A DNA stretch of 64,000 bases, taken from contig JAKTNV010000024.1 of the NCBI GenBank assembly GCA_022747635.1, positions 1,488,001 through 1,552,000 of the forward strand, read 5' to 3'. Within the stretch, counting starts at the first letter, position 1. Each line of letters opens with the position of its first letter. This DNA comes from Hetaerina americana. Lineage: Eukaryota > Arthropoda > Insecta > Odonata > Calopterygidae. Below the pieces are notes generated by a model, which saw only the letters and a list, made by a program, of their open reading frames with translations, was not told the origin of the DNA and did not search any database. Of this stretch, positions 10,665-25,000 are shown one piece after another. A program made the translations under genes and the position numbers.

Positions 10665-11959
10665 AAAAATATATGGCATTAAAGAGTGGGTAGGAGCATT
10701 TCTAACTCTGTGGTGTAATAATGTTGAATGCATAAAATAGGATGATATTTACACATGCAAATGAGTCCATGCCCAGCACTGTAAATGAAGAATTAAATTA
10801 ATGAACAAATCAAACACAACTTAAATTATATCTTTATTTATTAATGCATGATATGAGAAAGCTAAAACACGCAGCATTTGAAAGAATTAAGAAAAATTTT
10901 CCAATTCTTTCATTGGCCAACATACCCACACCATTCTGCAACAGGAATGTCAAATTGCAAGATTCACCAGTAACACCACTTGCCTTCAACAACTACATGG
11001 GTACCCCCAGCCATGTACAACCCCAGGGGCACCCCCTTGTGGTTTCTCATATGTCCACTCAGGATTTCTTTTCCATGCAAGTCAAACCCTGTAATCCTAG
11101 AAGTGCAGGCAGTTGGTTTCCTCCATAAGTGATGATAAATAAGGGTTAAAGATACAAGCAGTGGATACAAATATTAGATACCTAAAAAATATATGAGAGG
11201 GATTCCTATCGTCAAACTACCTTTCCCTTCATTCAAGGTTTTTTTCATGGAATGATGTCTTAATGTATCATGTATATCATCATTCTAAGATATCATAAGG
11301 GTACATTGGGTATATTAAAAAAGATATCAATTGAAAAAAGTTTTATTTTTTGAAAATCTTGCTTGGGCCATTCTCCCGGGAGATCACCCTCAAATTATGG
11401 ATGCAGAAAAATGAAGGGAATGGAGTAAGCGCTAAATATTCATGTTTTTGAGTAAAGATTAGTGCATGAAGGCTGTCACAGTTTTATACATTTAGCATTA
11501 ATCCAAAAACAGACCCTTTGGGCCTTTACATTGGACTATTAACAATGGACATAATTACAACCACCCAAGCCTAGTTTAAGGAAAAAACCTACCTTTGGGT
11601 TGGCAGACGAGGATGTTACCCCGCCGCCACTGAGGTCGGCAAAAAAAAGTTCGAGGTCTAATGATACTGTTCAGAAAACAGAGTTATTTTAATGTTTGGG
11701 TTTAATTCAATGAAAAAGTAAAATTGATAATTTAACAAGCTCTTTTATTTCTCTTGTGATTAAATTAAAAGCCAAATTACCAACCTGGGCCTGATCGATA
11801 GTCACCAGGCATCTAAACAATGACCATATTTAAGCCAGGGATCCAATACATATGAGGATTATGGTTGACCAACAGTCAATTAGCATTTTAAATATATACA
11901 TTCAATTCCTTTGGATTTCAGTGAAGTGTAGTATAAAAGTATTTGCATATTTTTTACAT
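10665..11959. other. No recognised feature
   Basis: Intergenic AT-rich DNA. Short open frames at 10844-11170 overlap on opposite strands and show no family resemblance. Confidence 0.35.
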
Positions 11960-12195
11960 CTTGGGGCATGGTAGCCATGTGGTTAGAGTGCTGGGTCACT
12001 AACTGGAGGATTCACAGTTTCTATTTTGGGTGATGCCTCTTGGTCTATTAAATGTATTTGTACCAGATCTTCCTGGGAAACCACAGGTGGTACAGGAAAA
12101 GGAACCCCTCCCTACTATGATGTGTGTATTTCACACACTGTTGACTAACAAGGTGAGCTCTACCCTCAACCTTCTGATTGATTACATTGATTTAC
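11960..12195 (+). repeat. tRNA-derived SINE
   Basis: Head at 11966-12030 has an A-box-like TAGCCATGTGGTTAGAG. The body holds the family core (CAGATCTTCCTGGGAAACC) and the 3' domain (ACCCTCAACCTTCTGATTGA). Diverged. Confidence 0.65.
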
Positions 12196-12801
12196 ATCTT
12201 GGAGAATAGATTTAGTTGCTGCTACAATCCTCCAAGTCTGATTCAGTATATGTATATAATACTGCATCCTTCAATGCTGTAAACATTGTATTTAACTGAG
12301 AAGAAATCCCAACATAATAAAGGAAATGTATCTTACAACTTATAAAGTCACTTAGCATACTGGAAAATTACTGAATTGAAATAATCCTGCTCTCTATTTT
12401 CCAAATGAAAAAATATATATATTGATAAAATGCATGTACATACATGTGCTCTTTGTGATGGCTGATCCTACTGCATGGTGCTTCTTATGAATGGTATTCC
12501 CTACATTTGTCAAATAAAGAAGATCCTCAACACGATCCAAATTTTTAGATTATTCAAACCAGGTTATCTAGAATCAACTCATCAGAGCATAAAGCAATTG
12601 TGCGTAGTGCCTAACATATTGCGACTAATTTAAAACCTTTAACTATGCCAATTTATTACCTAGTAGCAAGTAAAGTAAAAAAACACATTATGTATTTTCA
12701 AAATGTATTTAACACCAATGTAATTTGAATTAAGGGATTTTAATGGGGAAAGAGTTGGATAAAAAGTAAAATAATAAGAATAAATTTTATATGAAATTAT
12801 T

Positions 12802-12807
12802 TTTATT
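12802..12807 (-). terminator. COG5: COG5 poly(A) signal
   Basis: AATAAA on the minus strand about 80 nt downstream of the COG5 stop codon; a short 3' UTR is implied. Confidence 0.6.
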
Positions 12808-12884
12808 TATATACACGTTAAACATTCACATATGCATGAAAACTGATTTGTATAAAGACTTGTAATATTTTACATGTTCATTCA

Positions 12885-13082
12885 CTATATATTACTTTTT
12901 GCCACCCCTTCTTGCAAAACAGCCACCATTATGGGATAGACAGGATGAAACTGTTTCTCCCCACGCTGACGCACTTCACTCTCATACCGCTCTAGGGAGC
13001 CACGAGCAATTTCCAGCTGCTCCCTCTCTGACACATGTGTATCCAGCCATCTAGACAGCCGCTCAACTGACCAGTTCATGCT
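12885..13082 (-). CDS. COG5: COG5 exon 14 (stop codon)
   Basis: Acceptor TTTGCACAG. Encodes the conserved end WSVERLSRWLDTH through HPVYPIMVAVLQE; stop TAG at 12887-12885. Confidence 0.95.
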   Translation of the reverse strand, partial: SMNWSVERLSRWLDTHVSEREQLEIARGSLERYESEVRQRGEKQFHPVYPIMVAVLQEGVAKSNI

Positions 13083-16000
13083 CTGTGCAAATAAAAAAAC
13101 AAAATTATTTTCAATTGACTCCCGAGTAATTATTTATTTGAGGCCCAAGAGATCAGCACAGTAGAGGAAGTGGGAACATCTTAAAATGACATCGTGAAAG
13201 ACATCAATGAAACAAGAGAGGTATATAGAAGAATTAGCAATTAGAGAGAAAAGTCATGGTTTACAGAAAGCATAATGGGAAGATAGATGAGAGAAGGAAA
13301 TGGAAGAATGTAAATACAGAATTAGGAGGAAGACAGTACAAAGAGATGATAAACAATGACAAGAAACTAATATGGTGAAAGATATGTGGTCAGAAAGCAG
13401 AAGTATATGAACAGTTAACAGAGACAGGTTGAAATGTGTGCCCATTTCATGAAATAGAAAGAATTATCAGGAAGTAATAAAGGAAAATCAAACCACATGA
13501 GACAGAGATATAATTAGTTGAAGCAGAAGGGACAAAGGACATTTGGAAAAAATACTTAGAATAACTAAATGGTAAAGATATTAGGTCAGTGAGTATAAAT
13601 AAAGTAAAAGAAAATGAAGTTGATGTGTATAGCTTAGTTCCAAGTGCACTTCCATTTTTGTAGACCCTGCATACATAATGGACTACAACAAAACAAACTT
13701 ATCTCACAAATAAAGGAAGCATTGTTCTCATCAAGAGTTCTCAATTCCCATATAATATTCTTTATCCACATATCACACTTTCAAATTTTACACAAATAAT
13801 GATTATGGCTCTTTTCCCATTGTTTATGAATTTTTGAAGAAGTTTACATTTACATTTACACAATTACGTTGCAATTAGGCAAATTTCCTGGTGGCAACGG
13901 TCAGGTTCAGTCAAAGATAACTACTAACAACGAAAATTACATACCAACACATAAAAACCGATAAGAGACAAAATATTTTTACATAATGACACTTCCACAT
14001 CACATACAAACAAACTTCCACACCACATACAAAATGCCGTCCACATCACACACAAACAATATTTTCAAAACTACAGTGAAGTTTATTACCCAGTGGCTAC
14101 TTTACATTTCAACTTAAAACTTCTAAAATTGCATGGAAAGGGCTCAAACAAACCTCCAGGCAGCTGGTTCCAATCAATAATGGTTCTATTTAAAAAAGAG
14201 TATTTTTTCTTATTGGTTTTTTGAGTCCTTATTTTTATTTTGTGGCTATGGTCGTTTTTTCCCTTAAAGTTAGGCTTTTCTATCCCTTGCCATAAATCTT
14301 CCCACGCTTCGTCCTTTTTAACAATTCTATACATCGCGCCTAACCTACTCCTTTTTCTTCTATTTTTCAAACTCTCCCATTTCAGTACATCTAACATATC
14401 CATGACACTATCTGTTCTTTTGAACCTTCCGAGTACATATCTTGCTGCCTTTCTTTGAACTTTTTCTATCTTTTTAATATGTCCCACCTCATATGGATCC
14501 CATACTATGGAGGAGTATTCTAGGATAGGGATAACCAGTGCCTTATATGCTTTTTCTTTTGTGGCTAAGCTACTTCCTTTTAAATTTCTCATCACCCAAT
14601 GCAATACTTTAAATGCCTTCCGTGTCAAATTATCTACTTGGACTCCCCACCCAAGATCCCTAGTTAAATAAATGCCTAAATATTTGCATTGACTAGTACA
14701 TGGGATTCTTTCTCCAAAGAGGGTGTAAATTTCCTTTTCTGCATTCTTTTTATTTGAAAATTTTATATGCTTACTTTTACTTATATTGATGCCCATATTA
14801 TTATTTGTAACCCAGTCACCAAGGCGATCGATGTCATTTTGTAATATTACGTGGTCATTTACATGTTCTATCCGTCTGTATATAATGCAGTCATCAGCAA
14901 AGAGTCTTATTTGGGAATGTAAATTGTTTGGTAGATCGTTTACGTAAATTAGGAAGAGTAATGGCCCAAGAACACTACCTTGTGGAACTCCTGCTAATAC
15001 GCTCACCTCATTTGAAAATGTATCCCCTAATTTTACTTTTTGAGTTCTGCCTCTGAGAAAATTTTTTATCCATTGTTTTACCCTCAAGTCCAATGGTAAC
15101 GAATCCAACTTTAACAATAATTTATCGTGAGGCACTCGGTCAAAAGCTGCCGAAAAATCGACAATGACTGCATCCACTTCCTTTCCTTCGTCTATTGCGT
15201 CGCCGATGTATTGACTTAATCCCAAAAGCTGCGTTTCACACGAGTATCCCGTTCTAAACCCATGTTGGTGTTTGAATAGCCACTACTACTAAGTTACTAC
15301 TACTACTGTAATAATACTAATAATAATACTTAATACTAAGTTGAGGAATTAAAACTTTCCAACATAAAAGAGAATTAGATAGCCACTAATTTACAAAGCT
15401 TTACGGGTTAGAATGGACTATGTCTGCATTTTGTGTTAACAGGTATTTCATGCTATGTGTTTTCATGTAAGTGGTCATCACTTTACATTATCATTGTTTA
15501 TCATGTACATATTTAATGGTAAACTCATGTAACTTAACCTAAATAATTGCATACTCATTTTAAATTTATTTTAGTTTCTTTTGAAAATTGTAGTGTCACT
15601 ACAATATCCTAAACAAATTCAGGTGCAATATACTTCAGTCATCCAGGTTTACCAATAAAATGACATCATATGGAAAAATTTCAGTAACCATTATCAAAGA
15701 CTCGACCGAAATTTACTTCTGCACACTTTCTTTTCCCCCATTGCAAAATTAATAGATACTCCCGAGTAATGGGTCAAAATTGCTTTCTTTATTGTGCACC
15801 ATATATTCACTACAAATTAAAAAGTTGAAATATTACCTGGGTTTTCTATGAAATAGCATTTGAGTCAAGTATAAACATGATTTGTAAAAGGAATTGCACT
15901 GAAAAGAAGTCACAGGGCATAAATTATTGACTAACCTCATATGGTGAAAGCAATTCAGTAGGGCCTCGAGCAAAAAGTGAGAACATCACCAGACTTGGTG

Positions 16001-19000
16001 GAACTGGAGAGTCAGGATTTGTAAGTTCCTCAATTTTTGGTATTTCTGCTGACAGTATAATTGGACGCAAAGAACGGAGTGTATGGAATATATGTGGATA
16101 GTTTGCCTCAATCGTGGAGAGATCTCTTCTTTGAGGTTCAAAGCCAGAGGTCAGAAGTGGCTCCACAGCAACCTCCACCTTTGAAAATAAATGTAATTAC
16201 AGGGATTCCAGCATACTTGGTGACACATTTATTAGATAAGTATTGGCAAGTAAGTTGAATGGTCAAGATTATATACATACATGCAAAGGAATACATTCAG
16301 GCATTATTCATGAATGTTAGGTTCTATTGGCTCAATGCAAAACAGCTCGTCAACAGTTGTTACAATCAAAGATATCTTCATCAGAACTAGAGCATATAGT
16401 TTATATTTTTAACCTGTTTTTACCTGAGTGAAATCAGAAGCCAGCTTTATTCTACCTCCTGCACCCACTGGACGAACAAGACAGGCATGCCTCATGAATA
16501 AGTCCAAACATCTTTCAACTACAGGCTGGATACTGAAACAGAAAGTGTCAAGGCATGGTAAAATTTCAGTTTGATTCTTTAAAGAATTAATGCACCTACC
16601 AGCAATCATTTTACATAGTACCAAGAACTTTCCAGTACATTTATGGTTATGACAGCATGATTGGATTTAGTAGTACATCAACTTCATTAAGTTGTATCAA
16701 TATGTTAATTGTTATAGGCACGTTAAATTCTCAAATAGGCAAAATCTTTTTGGTGCACAAATAGTATGGCACCATTCAGTACCTTTTTTAGTTATAGAGA
16801 GAGGGAATGTTGAAAAGAAAAATGAGAGAAATTGGCACTGCATTGGCCTTTAATGTATCTGTCATCTCAGAAGTGCCTTTGCAAAATCAATTCATGGTGA
16901 TATGAAATATAAACACTTGGCTATTCCACAAACAATATTTATTAATTCACAGCGAATGTTTAAAAGTAAATCATGATAATACGATAGGTTAATTTTTGCT
17001 GACACCTAGGCTATGAATAAATAAATTTTACAAGAAATAACTAAGTGTCTGTGTTGAAAATCACTATGAATAAGCACTTTACTGAAAGAAATTTCCAAGG
17101 ACTAGTACTGCACAACCCATTCAACAGACAGAAAACTCAAGCTTGAGAATTATTTACATGTCTCAAAAATGAAACTATACACTCAAGAATTGAAATACAT
17201 ATATGTGGCTAGAGCATATTTAAAAAACATGCCCTCAGCAACAATATTAGGAGGTTGGTTGGAGGACAGCATTACTATTCCTTTAACTTTTGTTAACGAG
17301 GTATGTTGAGCCTTTGAGATAGTTCAGAAAATAATAACTTTTGCCTCTCTGACTACCTTTTTAATTACTATTTGCATTAGCAACAGTTAATAATATTGCA
17401 GGTCAAGGCACCTTTTTAACAAGCTTTTCTTACAGGAAGCTATCCTAAATTGTAATAATGAACCCTGATATTTACCAGTTAGCTTTGCACTGTGGTTACC
17501 CAAATTTTAGGGATCTTTGTGTGAGGTAAATTTTCAATATATCTTTAATGAGATGATTAGCAGTTACCTTGGGCCTTCAGAATAGAAGATTAAAAAAATA
17601 TCTTTTACTAGGGTAATTAGTCTTGAACTGAGACAACTGACCCTGATATTTGAGAGCTGATACTATTTTTTGTGACCTGGCACTTATTTTTGGCTTGCAG
17701 CTTGATCTTGATTGTGATTTTTGGTGACTGATCGATTATAGCAACACCTATAGGTTTGCAAAGTAGGCAAAAGGATGCAGATTTGTTTTGGCAAAATTTT
17801 AATGAACCCTATGCCATTCCTGAGGGTCTTTGTTTATTAACATTGAAGAAGAAACAAATTTTTCAGTACATTCAACGCAACATCACTAACCTACCTGGTA
17901 GCTTCGTAAACCATCAATTTGACCACACAGAACAATTTATATGGTCAATTAACTGCAATTGAAATATGGCATCATTATTCAAAGTTAACTTAAATAAGTT
18001 CATTTGATTTATATTAGGAACAAGACGAAATATAAATTGAGGTTATTACACATAGTTGACATTAAATAACAAATGAAATATGCTTACAATATATGCAAAC
18101 ACATAGAAAATTTGGGTAAAAATTAGGTTATACCACTTTTTATCTTTTCTAGAAATAAAATTTTATTTCCTGCATAGGTTGAATATTCAATAATGTTCAA
18201 TCTTCATATTAGGTAACTTAAAGTCATATAGTGCTCAAAAAAGTAGGTTTTATGAGCTTAAAGATATCACTAATCGAGAAAATCACACTCTCAACCCTAG
18301 AGACATATTTAGTCCCCTCTCAGCTGGGCTCATAGCAGTGTTACCTTCAACATTTCATTTTCAATGCAATCAACCTACAACTGAATCAGGTAGTACTTTC
18401 GGACAACAAAGGAGTGATGCAGGTGAAACTAACGGGATTCCACAGCTGTTTCATGGAGAAGAACCCTCAAAGACTTATGGCCACATCCAAGTAAAGAGGA
18501 GAGCTATTGAAGAGGAAGCATACCATATTTCTCAGCCCATAAGATGCACCGTGATTTTTTCATGTTAGATTTTACAAAAAAATCCTTGGATCAGACCAAA
18601 GGGGATCAAAGTATTGTGATGTTAACACATTAAACAAAGAAATGGATTTTTTGTATTTTAAATATTAGCGACTATATAAAAGTTTATTCATCATAGAATC
18701 CAAAAAAAATCATCATCACTGCTGCTTAAATTGTAAACACAATTATTTTCACCGGAGTTGTCACTTTCTTTATACACAATGTTATATTCATATACATCTA
18801 GCCCATTGCTAATTCTATATCAGTTAAAAGACTTTATAATAGTCTCACTTTTGACTTTCACCCACTCATAAACACTAGAAAGCAACAGCTGTTTCATTCT
18901 TCCAGTTTTTGGGACATCAGGAGTTGATGTCTCAATCTCCTTGATCCACTCTTGCATATATCCCTAGAATGGTTTATTGGATGAAACGTCCAGAGGTTGC

Positions 19001-22000
19001 ACTTGAGAAGTCAATCCACCAGGAATCACAGCTAGATGCATCTTCTGATAAGTGGCACAGCTTTTTTATGACTTTGTATTCTGGACCTTAAATTGATTGC
19101 ACACTAACAAAGACAATTTCTTCAGAAGACCACCTATATTCGTGGAATTCTATTCCATTTCTTTCGTATTCAAGGGGCAGTTTTTGTTCTTTTGATGTTA
19201 CGTTTCTTTTTTTTACAGATTATCCCATTATTTCTATAATTTAGTCCCCAGTTCTCAACATGGTCCTCAAGCTTTGGCCATTTAGGAGCACATTAACATC
19301 ATTTTTAATCTCCTGTCTGCATTCACTAAATTTTACACTTCCTCCATTTTCATATTATCTCCTCAGTCAGTGTCCCAAAATGCCTTTCAGCTGCCCTGTG
19401 TCAATGTCCTGAAGCATAATTCATGGCTTCAAGTTTATATGTAATACCGCATGACAATCTTCTCTCTTTAAATCTCATGAGATTATTCTAATTTTAACTC
19501 TTTATGCAACACTTAGTTTCTGTGTATAAAAGCAGATTTGCACACTGAATAGAAAGGAACGTATTACACATTGAATGGCACAACCATAGTACGAGTCCTT
19601 ACAGTCAAGTACCAATATATTCCAAGTTTACCACAAGAGATAGATGCTTGCGCAGTGGGCTACAACCCCATTAGCCCAATGTCTCTAAGTTTTGCAGTAG
19701 CACCACATGCAAGATGAAAATAAATGCTCTACGCTGTATGTAATCACAGTTTATATAGGAATTGTTTAGGAAGTATTCAAGCTTCACTGATTATTACTGG
19801 CTCAAAACACTAATCAACACAATTTGCAACCAAAACAACTATTTCCTATGCCTGAGGAGGGAAAAAATACTTAACAGTAAATATTTTTCACAGCGAATCT
19901 CCTCTAGTGACTGAGAAGGAAGAAGTCATACCTGCATGCCCTGGCCCATAAGATGCAGGCCGGGTTTACTGAATATTTTGGAGTAAAGAATGTACCTTAT
20001 GGACCAGGAAATACGATATATGAAGGTCGGTATAAAAAAACCATAAACACAGTAATTAACCTGAAGGTCAGTTTGGTAGTGATGGTTCACCCAATACTAA
20101 GCCCAATGGCAGGTGAAATTGACACATCAGGGTAGCAGGGCTAGTTCCTTTCCCTGTGCCAGGTATGGTTTCCCAGGAAGATCTGGTAACTGAAAAATTG
20201 TCCAGCTTAGGTGGAACTGAGGTGCCAAGAGAGGCATGTCCCGAAATCAAACTTGGACCCTCTGGTGAGTAGTCCAACTCTCTATCTCTGGACTACAGGT
20301 CCCCCATTAAAATAAGGCAATATATATTAGAATCTTAAACTTCATAGCACAATGAACCAAAAATAATTGGTGTAGATGAAACTACAGTGGAACCTCATTA
20401 TACAAGCATAATACGGTCCGCATATTTCTTCTAAAGCATGAGGCTTGTTTAGTGAAACAGCATTTTGGATATAAATTAATTTAAAATAGGATAATGTAAT
20501 CCATGCTGAAAAAAATAAATTATACACAACATTTATTTAAAAAAATTATACATACAATATTTATGATCGTGGATCATATTAACCTTTTCTTCTATCGCGG
20601 AAAGAAGTAATTAGGAATGTGAATTAAATTTGTAACAGCAAAAAAGAATTAAAATGGATAGTTAATTATTTATGAAACATACATCATTCCTTTTTCCTAG
20701 ATAGCTGTCTAGATACTTTTGCTTTTGCCGACACTTCAAAATTGTGTAAAAATGCCACTCAGAATTATCATTAAATAAATTTCTAGCAAACATGACCACT
20801 TCCTTATTAAGACATTGACTCTGTAGCATGGTACGATGTAATAGTTTCCCGTGGTCCACCCCTTACATTTATCCTGTTGTTTTGAACTTAGCAGTTCTTG
20901 AAGGCTCGTGGACTTTCTGGATGGTAAGCAAGCAGGGATTAAATCTCCAATTCGCCCCTTGCATTTGCACAGTAAGAGATGGCCTTTCATTGGCTTGTAG
21001 CTGGGCAATGCATTCTCTTCTCTTGCTACGTGTAGAAATATAGGTTTGCTTTGGAATCTTCTTCCAGAAGAGACCCATGTTGTCAGAATTAAAAACCTTT
21101 TGGGGATGGTAACCTTCAGAATCACTGAGTTTCTTGAAATCACTGAAGAAGTTCTCTGCTGCCTTCAACTCACAGTTTGCTGCTTCACCATGCCTCACAA
21201 CACTGTGGATACTGGTACTTCTCGTAAACTTCTCACACCAAAAACGGCTCCCTTTGAACACTACTTCAGCTGTTACCGTAAACTTCTCAAACCACGCATG
21301 GCTCCCATTTAAATACTTCTTCAGCTGTTAATGATCCAGACATCTTCCAACAAGGCCAGTGAAAATCACTTTCCACTTCTCACAAATGATTTTATAATTA
21401 ATATTGTAAATTTGCAATTACTTTTCCTTTATCCATATGGGAAGTAACCTTTCATCATCTTTAAGAATACGTGCCCATTACATAGATATTCTAATCACTC
21501 CCTGTGAAGCATCTATCTCCTTAATTTTGTCCTTGTGCTTGAAGAAAATGGAAATTGTTGATGTGTGACTAGATCAGCCATGTTCATACTTTGTTCCCAA
21601 ATTTCAATTACTTCACTTTTCACTTCTACTTTTATTTTTATTCTTTAGAGGCTTTCCTCCACCAAATTTTTCTTCTGGGTCATTTTTAAAACTATACACA
21701 AAATATTAATTAACTTCGCACAAGAGAATGACTGATAATTAGTCTGAACACACATTTGGAAAATTGTGTGATCACTAGCAACACTAAGATGCTAGCCCAA
21801 CGAGTGCTAAACACAAACTGAAGTAGCAGGCACGCAATCATTCCAAAAATTCCCTCTCCTCATCACTCGTTATGAGATAAGTCACTGGTTAATGGAGTAT
21901 TTTTGGTATCACCAATTTTGCTTGTAATGCAAATTACTTGCTATGTGAAGTGCTCATTAGGCAACATTCCATTGTATACCATAAAGAGTCAATGGATGAA

Positions 22001-25000
22001 TACTCAGAGAAAATTACAAAGACTGAAGGCTTGATGCCATGTCTTTGTCTTCAAAATACAACTTTATACCACTAGACTTAGCTTAAGGGAAGGATAAGCA
22101 TATTTTCCTAATAATCTTTCCATTGATTACTAATATTATTAATACCCAGCACTTATCTCATTATCCTAGTTGTTTATCAGCGGAAAATTAATAACTTTTT
22201 TTTTACTGAGTGCAACATCACAGCTATAGTTGCTCTCTCAAGTGAACTGCCATTAGTTGTGAACTGTTTATGGCTGTATTATTATCAGTTGTTGCATTCA
22301 AAAAGAGCAAACAATTACTAGAAATAAACTACACTAACAAAATAATGTTTTTGCACTTTTTAATACCTTTAAGCAAATGGAACCTAATCTTTAAAATTAC
22401 TTGATGGCTTAAGGCTAATATGCAGATTAATCATAGTGGTGATTCCCACACATCATGGAATACACAATCTATGGGAGGGTAAAAATTTGATTTCTAGAAA
22501 GGGTAAAAGAGCCACGACATTTTTTGCAAGACATTTGCAAGTGAATACATTCTTCACATAATGTGCTATCATACCATAAGGTGAATATGACTTTAAAATG
22601 GGTTGAAAAGACAAAAAATAAACCATACTGTATTCAAATATTTATGACATGCATGAATTTGGCAAAAGAAAGCAGCAGAAAAAAGGAACTACAAATAATT
22701 ATTTTTTCTCCCTATCAATCCTTAATGAAAATGAATACGAAGAATAGATAAATAATTTTGACATTAATATTAATGACAATATACAAATAAGAATTATAGT
22801 TATAATGATGGAACAAAGACCCTACCATTCCAAAATCAGCTCCTGACAGCTATATTTAGATAGATAATCCGAAGCCACACGAGACAAAAATCTCTGAAGT
22901 TCTTTCATATAAGGAGATGCTCCATGACTATTTCTTTTTTTGTCTGGTACAGTTTCTCTGTGTAAAGGAAACAAATGTTTAACATTTAAAAATATCTAGA
23001 AATAACTCGGAATTTAGGATAATTTAGGTTCATCTCAATGCATCCAGAAAAACAAACTGTTTGGTGTCTAAAAAATGCAATCATGTACACTGGATATACT
23101 CTACACTATTGATATTATCTTTAAAAAGTTCCATTTTCATGTAAAAATCACATTCACAGCATTTTTAGAATATTAAACAAAATGAAATGCACTCATCAAA
23201 TGATATTAAAGTCAATAGAAAAATAACTAAGGTCTCATCTATAGTCTGGATGAAGATTAAATCAACATCCTTATCAATAACTGTTTTAAAAATTACCGAT
23301 GATCAGAAAAGATAAAAAATAATATCAATACTTTTTTATTCTTAGAATAACATGGTTTTGCTGTTATAAAACCATAAACACAGTAATCAACACAAGGGTC
23401 GGTTTGGAAGGTGATGGTAGATTTCACCCAATATTAAGCCCCAAGGCATGTGAAATTCACATGCCTTGCGGCTTCACACATCAGGGTTAGGGGGACAGTT
23501 CCTTTCCCTGTGACAGTTATAGTTTCCCAAAAAGATCTGGCACCCGAAAAATCACACAGCTTGGGTGGAGCTGAGGGTGCTCAGAGAGGCATGCCAGGTA
23601 ATCAAAACCTGGCCCTCCGGTCGGTAGTCCTATGCTCTACCCCTCGACTACCATGACCCACTTCACTGATATAAATGTTTGGAAATAAAGACAAGCCAAT
23701 TTCTGACTGCTACGGACATAACTTACCCAGAAAAGTCTTCATTATGCATGGTGCATAATATGGCCTTGATTGCTTCTGAGACTGAGTCAAGAAGGGGTTG
23801 AATAATATTGGCAGCCAGAGATTTGGAATCTGAGAGGGCACCAAGAACCAATGAAGATGCCTCCTCTAAAAGTCCCGATGAGGAGGAAGGAACAGTCATA
23901 GCAGCACTTGTAGCTATTGGCGGTCCTCCAATGTTGGCAATTGCTCTGTACACTTCACCATTGAGGTAACATAACAGGTTTACCAGTGTAGCATTTAAGT
24001 TCTGAGCAGGTGTAAAAGCCTCTGCAAATTAACATGAAATGCATTCATCAACAATGAATAAATAAACTGTATTAGTTAAAATTTAATGCAGCATTTTCCT
24101 GTTACTTTATTTTTTGGACAAAGATGTGATGAATCCATTCACAAGAGCATGCTAACTTACAAAAAAAAGAGGGAAAAATTAATAAATAGACTCAAGGAGG
24201 GAATATCCAGATAATGGCAAAAATGCCAATGTCTTGTAGGACAGTTTCCAGAGAACAGGGAAAGCAGCAGAACACAATAAATTGCCCCTATTAATGGCGT
24301 ATGACAAGACTTAAGAATAATTTTTCCTACCTATGACTTGAGTGGCTGAAGCTCCATGAGCAGCAGTTTGTTCACATTTCACACAAAACAACTTCAATGC
24401 ATTTTTCACATTTTTTGATACCTTTCGGCTCAGAACAACATCCACTAAGGAAACACTGAGTTCTCTAGAAAAATAAGAAAAATCATTTAATTGCATCAAA
24501 GGAAATTCAATTGATATTAGCCATGCACCACTTGAATTCACAACTTATAAAACATTTAGGTATATGGTTTAATTCTAAGATTTGAGATCATGAAAATGCA
24601 ATTAAAATATGAACTTAAATTGCAGAAGGAGAAATATGGAATACAGAGAAACACTCATAGTCTTGGCTTTAACTGAATATTAAAGTACAATGAATAAAAT
24701 TCACATAAAAGTATTTTTTCAATGAATTTGTAGCCTTATATCATTATTGAGATCACCATTATTTCTGAATGGCATTATATATAATCCAAAACTTTGACAA
24801 TAAACAATTTACAGAGGGAGAACCAGGTTGAGGAATGATAGATTTAGTTGAAACTGGGCTAACTTGAATTATAAAATTCCTGATGATTTAATTACCACCC
24901 CTTGGAGCATAAACAACTTATAGTTAATGAAAAAAACTCTGATCCTTGTGGTCTTGATATTTGAATTATATACATCATAATTAAATAAATCGATGATTCA

